DNA from: Phallus indusiatus
Taxonomy: Eukaryota > Basidiomycota > Agaricomycetes > Phallales > Phallaceae
Assembly: GCA_027605045.1 (NCBI GenBank)
Contig: JAQFWX010000079.1
Span: 105,680 to 169,679, forward strand
Reading direction: 5' to 3'
DNA: 64,000 nt
Shown here: piece after piece, positions 1 to 12,162 of the stretch
Position numbering within the stretch: the stretch's first letter is position 1
How the letters are laid out: each line of letters starts with the position of its first letter
Notes under the pieces: model-generated
The model's input: only the letters and a program-made list of their open reading frames with translations
What the model was told of the DNA's origin: nothing
Databases searched by the model: none
Position numbers and translations under genes: made by a program

Positions 1-3000
1 GTCGCACTTGCCGCAGCCTCAATACCTCTTGGTGATGCACTGAGTGAGTATTCCTTTGTCAAAGGATAATGGAGTTTACAATCTATAATACAGCTCAATC
101 CGCTGATACCCTGTCACATAACGACGCTGTAGTACCCGAAAAACCGGACACAGCTGCTGAGCCTGTCATCCAGATTCAAGACGTCACTGAGCCAGGAGCA
201 GATATCATAGCCGAACCTGCAGCCCAATTGGAAGACACTTCCACACCGGATGTCGAACCCGAAGCGGATACGGATGGTGAACTTGCTCAAGTTACTCATT
301 CTTCCAATGAAGCTCAGGTGGCGGAAAGCAAGGAACTAGCAGTCTCTCAAGACTTACCAATTGAAGAGGCCGTACGGCCAGTGGTAACCAATGATACACT
401 TGGAGTAGGAAACGAAACAAACGATATCGCTCAGTCCTCTGTCGCCCTAAAAGGTGAAACGGAACCAGGTTTAGATCTAAACCCACAACCAGAAACTACA
501 GAACCTGTTAAAATTGTCGATGAAGGCAAGGCGAAACCTGAAGTCATATTAGACAATGCACAACCTGTTAAAGAAGCTGAGCCTGAGCAGACAGATTCTG
601 TTTTTCACGATATTCCTTCTGAAGCAGAGGCAGGAGAAGCAACCCTGGTTCACGAACCCAAGGTAGCTGAACTTTCCGATGCAGTCGGTCAAGACGCTAT
701 ACCAGAAGCATTGGAACCTTCTATTGCCGATGGAAACCAAGACGTGCCTGAACTCCCAGTTGCTGAATCTCTGCTTGCAAGTGAAGAATCCGGCACCTCG
801 CAAGCACTCAATGACAATACCGCGCAAGATGCAGTCGAAGGTTCGACCGATGTGCACCCAGAGGCGGTGGTGGACTCCGATGGATCACAAGTCGTAGAAC
901 CCATTGGAGATCAGATTGTTCCAGCTGTCGACGTTTCGAAGACGGAAATTCCTCTTGATACCGCCGAGACAGTAGAAGCATCTGCGCCCAGCTCAAATCT
1001 TCCGATTTCAGAGGAGACGGCTCTGTCAAATCTCACTCATTCAGATGACATCGCACCTACGGTCAAGCCGCTGTCAGACGAAGTTCAACATATCCTCCCT
1101 GCCGAGGATCTTCCAACGCCAGATCCAGCTATTACCGCTGAAAACCCAAACTCCGTTTCCCAGGAGGACTTGACCACTGCGACAGCGGAAGCTGCTTCCC
1201 AATCTGTCCAACCAGAGCAACCTTCACCATCTACGCAGCACATTTCTGATCCAGCTGTAACTGCCGAATCTGCTTCTGAGGTTTATCCTCCAATTGCTGA
1301 AGAACCAGCTCCGTCTGTGAAAGATGTTTCTGATACGACAGTCGAGTCACTGGAGCCCGCGGCTGTAGCGGCCGCTGAACCCGAAGGTACGATATCCTTA
1401 GAACATGGATCATCAATGATTAAGAACCCTACAGTACAAGTACCAGGAGTCGACGAGGATCATCCCATTGATACACAATTCCAGAAAGATCAGGAACCAA
1501 CTTCAGGCCAAGTTCCTGCTACTGTCGAACCGATTTCTGAAGCACAAGTGTCAACAATGGATCATCAGAATACGGTGATATTACCCTCGACAGCTATAGC
1601 TGACAGTCAAAAGCCTGATGGTATTGTAACACCCGTCGCACAAATTGATGAAGGAACCGGTGAATCTGCACCCGTCGATGGAACGCATGTTTTGGCCGAA
1701 GATCCTTCAGTACCAACTCCTGGAGCCGAGGAGATTGTGCAATCTGTCGGAACACACCGGGAAGAATCTTCCGCGAGGGATGATGTTACACCTACTGAAC
1801 TAGGAGTAGATTCTACTGCAGCAACGGAGCACCAAGACATCGCACACGCGCCGTCTGCGACTGTTGACGACCAACCTCTCGCAACTTTGCATAGTACTGA
1901 TTCCAATGCTGAAGCTCCAGTTGTCTCAGATTTCGCTGGTGACGCCGCTGAAGCTGGAAACGTTGATCAAGTACATGATTCTTCCATTCAACTCGAACCT
2001 GCTGTCCAACCCCAAGAATTTGCGCAGGAACCGCCGGCTGAACCATTAGGTGACCCTCGCGACGCAACTGGTGCCCAACTTGTTCCATCTGATAATGTCG
2101 GAGCAGAAGGTGCATCGGAAAACGTACAAGCTAGCACCGACGTGGAAGCGAAAGAGTTGGACTCCGGTGTCGACGGTGAAAATGCTGAAGCCGCTGAAGG
2201 AACACCACTGGAGGAAAAATCTCTCAATGCTGTCGGAGCGAAGACCGCCTCAGTTGACACGGACGATACCAACACTGTCTCCAATGAACGTCTAGAGCCG
2301 AGTGCTGCCCCTGTTGACGAAACTTTAGTTTCCGAACTCCCTTCCGGTATAGACGGGATTTCCAAGCAAGTCGACCCAAGTTGTGAGTTGCTCGTTTTAC
2401 TCGTCTTATATTTTTATTCACTTTATTTGCTATATTAGCCACTGTTCTCTCATCTTCACATGAACCCGAAGTGGAAATTCCTCAGGTTGAAGAAAATGCT
2501 TCAGAAGACAAAGCTATCGCCGCTGACGACTTATTTCCAACTCGTTCCTCTGAAAATGAATCACCAGAAGTAACTTCAGAGCAACCTGAAGCAAATTTGA
2601 ATGTTCAACATGACCGAGGCATCGGATCTGACTCTATTCCTGAAGTAATCGAAGGAATTGCGTCGCAAACCCAGAGTCAGCTTGAACCGGAACCTGAACC
2701 CTCGCAACCGGATACAGCTGAAGATCATATACCAGCGCCGGAGGAGCTCGTCGTGCAATCCGAGGACAAACCCAAGGATTCAGAGCCAGTCACGAAAACC
2801 GACGAAGTCCAAGAACAATCAGTAAAGGCTTTGGATGAATTCACGAAAGGACAAACCGAGAAATCGCACGCGCAATCCGCTTCTGGCGAAGTCTCGTCAA
2901 GTCAGTTTCTAGACCTCTCTGCTGTAGAGTCGCAAGAACCTTCAGTCAATGACGAGTCAAAGTCTCAACTACCTGATCAACCTGTACTTGTTGAAAACTC

Positions 3001-5477
3001 TGTTCCATCCGAAAGCGTACATAGTGAGTTCAGTCTTATATTCATAACGGAAGATCTTAAGATATTTGTTAAGCTAAATCCATCGAAGAGCCGTCCGTTG
3101 GAGATGTTGAACCTGAAGGCACGGACGTGGCTACTGAGCCGATCACTCAAGCTCAGAATACTGATTTTGGGGATGCCATGACGTCAACCACAAACGGTAT
3201 TACAGGATCTGCGGTACAGGGAAAAGAGACCTTCGAACGCAAACTCGAGGTTGGTTCCACTGAGGTAGAACAGCTAACAAGCGAGGAACCTGTTCAGCCT
3301 TCCGACGCACTTCAAGAGGTGGAAACCCAACAATCCTTAGTGCCTGCTGCCTCCGGGGAACCGCAGGCTGGAGATGTCTCCACATCAGCCGAGATCGCAT
3401 CTTCTACCGAAATTCCCGGAGAAGCGGTCGAGCCTGAGGCCTCTACAAACACAGTTGGAACCAGGTCAGAAGATGTTGACCCTGAACCAGAAGTGACCCA
3501 ATCAGCTGAAACTGCCAACCCGGAACCCGGAGTTATCTCAAATGCAGCTCAAGGAAGTGAGGAAGCCCCAACGGAGTCCATGGATAACCATGCCCAACTT
3601 GATGCTCATTCTGCAACGGGCCCTATAGAAACAACTCCTCCAGCTCACGCAAACGAGCTAATCGAGTCAGGACAGATCAATTCGATCGAACAACACACTT
3701 CAGAAGTTTCAGCTGAAGGTCAAAGCGGAGACGCTGGAATCGAGGCAGCAGCGCCAGCTCCGGTTCTACCATCTACATTCGTTAATTCCGATGAATCGCG
3801 GCCTGTAGAGATCACTGAGGACAGACTTCTCCCACCAACAGAAGATGATGTGGATGCTACATCTGCTGGTGCAAACGTTGAGACCGCGAATACCTTTGCG
3901 CCGAATGTGTCTGATGGCGAAACCACATTACAACCCAATCAATCAGATGTGGTTTCATCTTCAACTGAGCCCTCTTTCGTTCCCAAGGATGATCCAACAT
4001 CAGAGCCGGTAGTCGGTGAAAATTTGGACGATGTCGTAAAGGCCTTCGATGCTTCTACACTGGAGTCGAGTATATCGAATCCGGAAGAGGTTGCATTACA
4101 ATTTAATCAGGAACCCCAGGAACCGGCCATCGAAGAACCGCTGTCGAAAGACACTGAAGCTGCGGATACCTCTGCGTCAAACGCAGATAAACCAGCCTTA
4201 GAGGAAGCTGCATCCCAAACCGTCCAAACAGACGTGCCTGTACCTTCAACCGAGACCCTAGACGAAGCTCAACCCTCTCTCATTATTGAAAATCCCTCAG
4301 TCCCCGATCAGTTAGATCCTGTTGTGAACCTAGACCCGGTTGTTGATGACAATCCAAATGTTGATCAATCCGTCCAGACAGACACTGCCGCACCAGAACC
4401 TACTCTATCAACACTTGATGTGATCGATTCAAATCCAAGTGTTGAAACCGCTGCGAGGTCTGATCCAGTTGTTGAAGAGACATCCGTGCCAGTAGAAGAG
4501 GAGACTGACACCCAGCCCGTCGTATCTTCGGAGCCTGACGCTACTTCAAATCCTGTACCGGCGGCCGAACTTGAGGGTACTACTTCCAATGACTTCCAGT
4601 CATCTCTAGTACCTGCACAGGAAGATGAAGAGGCTGAACAATCGCAAGCCCCCGCTGAGACTGGCCAGGAAACCGAAGGAACTGGTGTTAATGTTGGACC
4701 GAACTCTGAACCTGATCCTGAAGCACGTACTGCCCCAGCCACAGAACATCCAGATGAAGTATTGACACCGTCAATTGTCATTTCAACTCATGTCGAACCT
4801 GGAGTGGGAGAATTAAAGACAGTTGATGAGCAAGCAACTGAGCCCGGCGCACTTCCTGAGAGTGTTGAAACGGCTGGAGCTACCGCTGTTGATGGAACGC
4901 ACGATTCTTCCATTCAACCTGACGTTTCGTCATCTAATGTCGAATCTGAACCTGCTGTGGAAGCTGGACAGGAATCCACGTCAGAACCTGCTGCTGAACC
5001 GTCTACAGAGGTCCCCATCGCTACTGATCCCGAGCCTATATTCTCTGAAGGGGAAGATAAAGCTCTGCCAGCAAATATATCAGACATTAGTGATGTCGAA
5101 GCGAAAGGTTTTCCACTTGACTTGGATGTTTCCAAAACCGAGGAAACGGCTGTAGGGTCCGACAATGTTGCTCCATCAAATGGGATTGCAGGAACCAATG
5201 GTACCGTTATGAATGGAGGTAGTGTCGATGCGGATACCGAAGGCAATTCAGAGGATGCATCAGCAAATCAAGATCAGGAAGATCATACTGTTCCTTTGGA
5301 TAACGGCGTCGACTCTGGTGTTCTCATCAAAGATGTTCCAGCTGAGGGCGTCCTGAACCTCGATGAAGCGATTAAGGAGAAAAGTTCGGAGGTAAGGGAT
5401 TATTCTCCTTTTTTAACCTGAGCTTACCTCTAGTTCCCGGTAGTTTCTAGGTGAAAGCGCGAGACAAGAGGAGGTAG
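1..5477 (+). CDS. Giant acidic low-complexity protein (3' part)
   Basis: The gene enters from the left edge. Five exons join in phase: 1-43, 94-2382, 2439-3023, 3074-5391 and 5451-5477, giving 1753 residues before the stop. Introns are 50-59 nt with GTGAGT or GTAAGG donors. The acceptor of exon 4 could also lie at 3089, which would remove five codons. The protein is extremely rich in Glu, Pro, Ser, Thr, Val, Ala and Asp, poor in aromatic and basic residues, and has no visible membrane segment or globular domain, so it is probably intrinsically disordered. The tail turns basic (ends KARDKRR). The end of exon 2 and the end of exon 4 resemble each other (both contain HDSSIQ followed by a DVEAK block), a sign of internal duplication. 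No family is recognised and no function is claimed. The coding call rests on more than 5 kb of open, spliced frame with one uniform composition. Confidence 0.85.
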
Positions 5478-6659
5478 AAGACAAGTAATGAGAAACGCTG
5501 TTTTAATCCAGTTGCACGCATTTGCCGCATGTACGACATGCTACATTTACCCTTCATTCATTTCGATAATTTTTCCCAACTACCATGTCATTTTTGTTCT
5601 ACTATTTCTTGTCACCATCACCCCTTCTCTTTCTATGTTGTTCGTTTTTTTTTTCAGTCACCCTGATACCATCACACTTAGCTGATTATTCCTTATGACT
5701 TCTAATGATTTACAATTTCTTCGATTTCTTGTTTAGTTTGTTCATCTCATCATGTCTAACAGTATATTGGATAATACCCGCGATTTTATACAGCAATCTT
5801 TAAAGTTTCCGTTGGGTGAGAATGGTACCTCATGGTATCTAGATTCCTCTGTGAACGGAACACCTGCCGATCGGACATGAGATGCCGTTGGAACGCTGGA
5901 GTGTCGTCGGAGTCTGAACTTGACTGAGGAGCAGCCAAAATGTATACCGTGTCAAGCCGCATCGCTTTTCCGGTCTTGTCTCTTTGCAGTTCGCCATATC
6001 TCGTCGTGCTGTTTTCTGAGACCCTTTTCTTCATAAACAGTCTGGAATCGTTGGTTCGAGGTTGAATCCGAAGAACAAGCATTAGGACACAAGCACTTTA
6101 CCACAGATATCACGGAGCGAAGTCGAGAGATACCACAGGATACCACCTGCGCACGTATCAAACCGACGTACAGGCCAAGAAAAATTTCTGCATAGATTTT
6201 GTGGCTGTGATATTGATCTCTCTTGTATTGTATTGTATTATTTTCCTCCCAGCTTTTCAAGTTTTTGAAGCAGCCCAGAAATAAACGCAAAAGCCGGTTC
6301 ACGATAAGTCGAATCTGACGAAGGTACGTCAACCGGCGATCACCTCGTACCTTCACTTTGGAGACTGATCATGAGTGTTTCTCAGTGCTCCCTTGTTATC
6401 CATTCGTCTTTCCCTCAATCACGCCCATATCTCTCTCGGTTCTCATTTTACATCATTACCATACTCTTTAACCGGCTAATTTTCTCGCTCTCATCTCAAT
6501 TTCCCTGTAATCGTAATTCATTTAACGCTCTCCGCCTCTTCCATACAACCGAACGATTCTGCTTGGATACCTAGTTGAACGACTCGAGCGCAATTCCAAC
6601 TTCGACATCTTATAAACGATAAATCTGCCGATACGTCTCTCAACGTTACTGCAGCATCA
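5478..6659. other. Intergenic stretch without supported gene
   Basis: This holds the presumed 3' UTR of the giant acidic gene, with T-rich runs near 5640-5660, and the promoter of the next gene. A minus-strand frame at 5952-6356 (134 codons) has no recognisable domain and no splice partners, so it is not called. Confidence 0.5.
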
Positions 6660-7263
6660 ATGCCTCATGCTACAAGTGTTAGGTCGGTGCATTTAGACGC
6701 GGCTGGGGGTGGCCAGGGGATGTATGACCAAAGTCTATTAGCAACGACGCCCGAAGTGTCAAGAGCTGCAAAACAGGCGTGTTCTTGTTATTTGCCTCGG
6801 ATGACTCCTGAAAGACTAATGGATGTTCTGACTTTAACAGGAATCATATAATGTCGATTTATTAGAAGAACGACCACCTACGACACATGTGCTAGAAAGC
6901 GCGAGCGGCCCCGGGGGCGCGATGGGGCTAAATGGTGGCATGAACAAAGAAATCAGTTATACGTCCCTCCCTACCCGTGCGTCCCGACCAGCAGCATTCA
7001 GAGAAGAAGGTTATCATCGCCCGATTAACCGTCCATGGTATCGTCGTCCTGTGGGCATTGTAATCATAGCTATTGTGTCGATAGTCATTGTGGGTGCCAT
7101 CGTGGGCGGTGCTGTTGGTGGAACAGTGGGTCACCATAAAAATCACACGGAACAGCAGCAACAGACCGAAGGACCAACATCGATGCCTTCGGGTGGACAG
7201 CAGGGTATAGGGCCTTCATCTCAAAATACGACACAGCAAGTTACTGGACAGGCACCAAAGTAA
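6660..7263 (+). CDS. Small single-pass membrane protein
   Basis: Exon 1 starts at 6660 and exon 2 runs 6841-7263. Exon 2 is opened by a good acceptor (CTGAC branch-like element, then TTTAACAG ending at 6840) and must be entered in phase 0. Two donors fit: a GC-AG intron at 6777 (64 nt) or a GT donor at 6756 (85 nt). The product is about 170-180 residues. It has a polar N-terminal half, an Arg/Pro/Trp stretch (RPWYRRP), then one strong membrane segment of Ile, Val, Ala and Gly (about VGIVIIAIVSIVIVGAIVGG), and a Gln, Ser and Gly-rich tail with the stop at 7261-7263. There is no signal peptide, so a single-pass protein with a cytosolic N-terminus is likely. Proteins of this shape are common and mostly uncharacterised in basidiomycetes; no function is claimed. 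Confidence 0.7.
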
Positions 7264-7597
7264 ATAAATGGATATTTCGTGGCAGAAGACTTTTTTTCTC
7301 TCATTCTTCCAATCCAATACCGTTCATGTGCTTTTACGAGAATTCCCGATCCTCCCTTGGCTCGACGACGCTCTTTATAACTAACAAGATTTTGTTCTGT
7401 TGTGTGTGAAATGCTTTTTTTTTTCAACTCCCCCAGACTGTTATTTTTAATTCTTTTTATCATGTCATTTTGGATATCTACAATTATTTTTATAAATAAA
7501 AGACTCGTGCAGCAGGAATATTATGCCTTCTATTTTTCTACTTTTGGTTTTGCATGATACTACTGCTTCAATATTGCTGAATTATAACGAATTATTA

Positions 7598-7976
7598 CTA
7601 CCATATGTTGAAGAGCACTTTCCACCACGGTCTGCCAATTCCTCGGGAGCTCTTTTCAACACCATCCATGAGACGCTCATAATAGTGAGGCATTGATGCG
7701 GGTTTCGTAAGAAAGGTCGATGGTGGCCACTAGATAAATAAAACCAGTTCTCATGTTAACAAAAAAACTAGCCAAAGGTTCCGTAGATTTGCTGACCTTC
7801 TTTTGTGCGACGTTGTCTTTTAATGCCTGTACCGCAGCAACTGATTCATCTGTCAATTTGGGATGCTTTGCCAAGGATGTTAAGAACGTCTGAAATTGAT
7901 ATTTTGGGTGAAGTGGGTCATATGTCCATGATTTTGCGAGGCGAGCCAGTAGTGCAGATTGTGATTGAGGCTTCAT
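7598..7976 (-). CDS. Conserved small fungal protein ending RPWWKVLF
   Basis: Two exons, 7976-7797 and 7729-7598, are separated by a 67-nt intron (GTCAGC..TCTAG) and join in phase 0 to give 103 residues. The first exon encodes a basic amphipathic start (LLARLAKSWTYDP) and ends ALKDNVAQKK. The second gives a helix with PASMPHYYERLMDGVEKS and the striking C-terminus GIGRPWWKVLF. The pattern of a short helix, an HYYERL box and a terminal RPWWK motif looks strongly conserved to me, and the basic N-terminus would suit a mitochondrial protein, but I cannot name the family with confidence. An upstream in-frame ATG at 8039 would add 21 residues; 7976 was chosen because it starts directly at the conserved part. 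The second exon has no methionine start of its own and is easily missed. Confidence 0.75.
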
Positions 7977-8705
7977 TTGGTAGAAGCAGGCGGGGTGTGA
8001 ATCGGACTTTGTTCTCTGAACTCGTTTCTCCGAATTCAAATTTGAAGTTCCATTTCAAAAACTTGAAATGAGTACCTTTCCATCTCTTGCCATGTTCTTG
8101 CTGGCTAGCTTTCATTGGACCGTTTGTTTTTTCACGCGAAAGGGCAGCATCAATGAATTATTCATTTCTGGGAAAAATTGCCTTCTTTTGTGTTCCTTGC
8201 CGCATGCTGAACTGTCAATTTCAATCAAAGAATCTAGATCTCAATTTTATTCTTCCTGGCTAACGTTCTTCATAATAGATCTATCACTGGCCAATCATTT
8301 GAGGTCAGCGCTGAAGTCATTTTTTTAAAACTTTCTGGCAAACTCCGAGTCGTTAATTTCTGCAGGCCATACTAGGCCATACTATGCTTACTAGTGTTCG
8401 TGGTGCTGGGCTCGGCTTATACGGGCACCATATTGTTTGGAATGACTTAAACGTTCAAGCAACGACGGGCAACCCGATTGGGTGCCAAGTGGATCTCAGA
8501 GGCTCGAATAAGTCCAGATAAGTCCTTGCGCTCGTCAGGCCGCCGATCCCAGGGACGATGAGGCTTTTAAATTACTACCTCACTCTTGTACCAGTCCATT
8601 CCAGTTCAACGCATGCTTTTTCTCGCTCGTTAAACTAAATCAGCATTCCGACAATCCACCCATTTCTGATCTAGCTCTCATTAGGCATAATACACAAAGT
8701 GCAAA
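7977..8705. other. Intergenic stretch, no gene seen
   Basis: Upstream sequence of the 103-residue gene and of the doubtful gene at 8706. A short direct repeat (two copies of GGCCATACTA) lies near 8367-8386. I see no coding exon in it. Confidence 0.4.
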
Positions 8706-9268
8706 ATGTTTTGGAGGTATGTATGTAGATGACTGCCTTCTCCACCTACCCCACGGCTTAGTAGTGAAGGCAGACGGAATCCGTTTTAATGTTTTTCCAT
8801 CCCCGTCTCGACCTTTATGCGTTATGGCTTTTTCCGATCCGATTATCTCGCGTGAAACGACGGACCTGGACACCCCTCGGCTTCCGTTCAAAATGGAATA
8901 CCGACACGGGGGTAAATTCACTGTTTGAGATCCGACAGGAAAGAATGGATTGAACCTTAGGGCTACGAGAATAGCCTTTTCATGAGTAACGTATTTCCGG
9001 CTATTAGCATTGCCAAAAGAATGGATTTCGTTATTTTGGCTTGACAAAACACTGTGTCCGACTTCAGTTTGCCAGATTGCCAAAATTGACAAATGTACTT
9101 TGGAAAATCTATCAGCAACCGCCTGTAGCGGTATTGTCTCGGCTGCAGTGGAACTATGAACACCGAACCTTCCTTGTGCCGGGGCCTGAATTGGGTCCTG
9201 AGGAGGAACAATATCTTAGTTCAAAAAAACTCCGGAAGACTGTAACTTCATATCAATTGATTTTGTGA
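8706..9268 (+). CDS. Doubtful small gene (starts MFWR)
   Basis: An ATG at 8706 begins MFWR and is followed at once by a perfect donor-like GTATGT. A plausible 3' exon at 9076-9268 reads in phase from that start: 63 residues with LPKLTNVLWKIYQQPP, a VPGPELGPEEEQYL stretch and a basic end. The implied intron is about 360 nt, far longer than others here, and a short alternative reading of the middle is also open to 8947. Either the intron carries an insertion, an exon is missing from my model, or this is a remnant. Function unknown. Confidence 0.3.
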
Positions 9269-9589
9269 TGCTCTGAATGCCACTAGTCTTTGCATTTCAA
9301 CGCTTGAGAGCCTTTCCCATTGGTAATGTGTCTTATGGGAATAGATATACGGAGACAAAGGCAGAATGCAAAAAAATAAAATCTTTACCTGATGATTGCG
9401 GCAGCGTGTCCAGCTGCGACGTCAACGAGTCACGATGCTGAGTAAGCCAGAATGACGTAGAGTTGCAGCTTGCCTCCGACCATGAATGTGGAATCGTATA
9501 TCGTTTATCTCCCAGTAAAATCCTCCAACTCAGAACCTATGCTAAGTATTCCCGTGTAAGAAGTACAGAAAGACCTCACCAAACCACTA

Positions 9590-10440
9590 AAATGGATTCG
9601 TTACGTGGCTAGGACAGTGCTGGGCGTACAAGTATTCTATCGTTGTTCAAGGACGGACAAGATATCGATATTGAAGATAACAATCCTTCTTTCGCAAATT
9701 TCTGTTCATTCGCAATGAACCTACCTCAATCATTGCTCGTGATGACTTGGACCATCTCAAGTCTTTTCAGTTCACAACAGATAGCCGTACTGATTTCAGA
9801 GGTGGGTCGGAGTTCAGAGAAGGGATGGTCAGCATTGTGATAGGCGGACTTCATGAGGCTCTCTGCGATGCTGTACATCTCATTCCTCATTCAAAAGGTG
9901 CTGAGGTAAGTACATTAATTCTCTGATAACAATATTGTTGTAATTTTTCCAAGTACATCCAAGCTCTTTGTTGTTGGAGGGTGTCTGGCGAAGAGGCAGT
10001 GTTAAAACACATCAACGACGTCAAAAATAGATCTGCAAAGCTGCCCATCTCATACCCCACTCGAAAGGTGATGGCGTATGTACACTATTTTCTCAATTCC
10101 ATTATTGTTTATTTACATAAATTTGAAAGTACATTCGAGCATTGTATTGCTGGAGAACGTCCGATGAAGAGCCAGAGATAGATTACGGCGTGCGTCAACG
10201 ATGTTCAAAACGGGATATTTGTAAAGTCGGTGCTCCATATACTCATTGACAAAGGCGAATTGGCTATCTTGAGAGTATGTATATGGCAGTATTTTGTATG
10301 TGAAAGTAATTCATATTTACTGAAATCTTTATAGACGCCAAATTTTGCGATGGTTTGCGAAGACGCGGCGCTGTCAGTAGCGATGGATCAGAATCTTGCT
10401 CTTTGTTTTATGCCCAATCACTTCGCCGCCGACATATACT
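9590..10440 (+). pseudogene. Decayed gene block, paralogue of 22070-22700
   Basis: Fragments here match the block at 22.07-22.70 kb in the same order. They are: the start AAATGGATTCGTTACGT; the segment ending DIEDNNPS with a similar SSQQ stretch after it; the piece with RVSGEEAVLKH (its relative encodes RWRTRSEE); and the piece around 10335-10370 (ACGCCAAATTTTGCGATGG versus ACGCCGAACTTTGCAATGG). In this copy the reading frame shifts soon after the start, and stops interrupt each piece. The parental protein is not recognised. The two copies bracket the tandem duplication. Confidence 0.5.
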
Positions 10441-11406
10441 CCGAGGACTCGTTGCTGAACATCCAAAACACGTGAAACTCGACGGTTTATATCTATGATG
10501 AAGTCACGTTCAATGATCAGAGCGTTGAATGTTTTTTTTTATTTCCTTTCTTTTAGTGGGACTACCTGGTAGTGGCAAATGGTAAGATCAGTCCGCTACT
10601 ACTACTAGTATTAGTTAACATGTTCAAGGATTTGCCAAAAGGACGGCGGTATCAATACATTTCGTCCCTTGCTAAATATAAAACTTATATTTGACTTCTG
10701 TGTGTCTGAGCGCCATAATCGACAAATGTATAAAATTTTTGATTCTTGAAGTTCTCACCATCCTTCCATAACTCGAATTGGTGCCATGCGTCCGGGTGGA
10801 TGTTGGCAAAGGTATTGCATACATGTCGGCACAGCTCAAGGGGACCGGGATACTCTCAAGATTGGTCAACTATGATCAATTTACGTGTTTGTTGATAAAC
10901 CGTCAGAGATTATTGAACATTAGCACTGACGTCACCTATAAACATGATTTCACGCTTCTCATCGGATCCGAATCGGAAACGGAGATTAGGGCATGTAGCA
11001 CCATAATTGCCATGGTCAATACACGGCCCACCATGTGAAGCAAGGTGTGCCAACTCGGTGTTTTTGGTTTACAATACATGTCTCATAATAGCAAATATCG
11101 GGGTACTGGTTCCCGCTGCATATATTGTACATGTGCTCTAAATTGTGAGGTTCGCGTACAAGCAGTATAATAAATATCAATCTCCGGGCTGTGTGTTGAA
11201 TAGTAAATATTTAGGCTAAATCTGTCAAATACCATATCCAACACAATGGAAATTTACAGCCACTTGAAGGCTGATTTTTCTGGTCAATTGCCAGTGGATT
11301 GTCGTTGAGCCGACTAAGACTATGAGTAGTACCTTTTTTTTAGGATATAAATCGTGAATATGCGTCCTCTGTTTCCCCACCCAGAACATCCACATCAATT
11401 TCTCCG
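10441..11406. other. Upstream region of methyltransferase copy 1
   Basis: Non-coding sequence that is repeated at 14147-15010. It holds short conserved blocks, among them TTATTTCCTTTCTTTTAGTG near 10540. The duplication has carried the promoter along with the gene. No gene is seen inside. Confidence 0.6.
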
Positions 11407-12162
11407 ATGCTTATTACTCTTAAACTCGTCATGTTGTTGACAATGAACTGTCTGGCCGTGAAGGCCCTATTTCCACCTCACAAGACCAAGCCGTCAGATA
11501 CAATTGAATTAAAGACTTTTGGAGAAAAGTACATGCCTTTGATAAGAATATGGGCGATTATGGTGGGTGGTATGGTCAGACAGTGGCAGTTCTGTTCGTT
11601 AAAACACTGTCTATTATAGCCGGTTTGTTTGATACCTAGTTTTGTTCTGTCCGCCGTCGTGCTCTCGTCGTTCTTTACTCGGGACATATCTACGAATATA
11701 TGTCCTAGAGACTTTGACAATGAATTGTCTAGGCTGTCTCCTTTATTTTTGGGGATCTTCCTAATAATTTCAGGAGGAGCTCTCATTCGACTGTTATGCT
11801 ACAGAACGTTGGGGAAGTTCTTCACTTACGAGATCGCGATTCGACCAAACCACAAAATCATAGATGTAGGTCCTTACGGGATAGTGAGGCATGCAAGTTA
11901 TACTGGTTTATTTATGATATTATTCGGATCCGGCTGTTTGCTGTTTGGGTCGCAAAGTCCAATTATCGTATGCGGATGGACGACGTCGTACGGATTCGCA
12001 AAAGCTTTCATCGGAATATGGTCTTTATGGGCTGTAATATTTTCGTGCTGGATAATCAACCGGGTTCAGGTGGAAGAGGGAAGGCTTAGTTGTCATTTTG
12101 GAAAAGCCTGGGACGACTACGTTAGATTGGTCCCTTATCGATATATTCCCATGATATGTTGA
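11407..12162 (+). CDS. Isoprenylcysteine carboxyl methyltransferase, copy 1
   Basis: Exons 11407-11562 and 11620-12162, separated by a 57-nt intron (GTGGGT..TATAG) in phase 0, give 232 residues. ICMT enzymes methylate the carboxyl group of the C-terminal prenylated cysteine on Ras-like GTPases, G-gamma subunits and fungal mating pheromones, using S-adenosylmethionine in the ER membrane. Supporting features are several hydrophobic segments, GPYGIVRHASYTG (the family's GPYxxxRHPxYxG box, with Ala instead of Pro) and the C-terminal signature RVQVEEGRL..FGKAWDDY..LVPYRYIP, which forms the cofactor and substrate site. Length is normal for the family. The start was chosen because copy 2 starts at the same place. 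The copy appears intact. Which CaaX protein it serves cannot be told from sequence. Confidence 0.9.

Noticed and set aside
6045..6062. Possible tRNA T-loop (GGTTCGAGGTT)
   Set aside because: No matching A-box, anticodon arm or acceptor stem could be found nearby.
8640..9092. 150-codon minus-strand frame
   Set aside because: No motif, no splice partner and no plausible composition.
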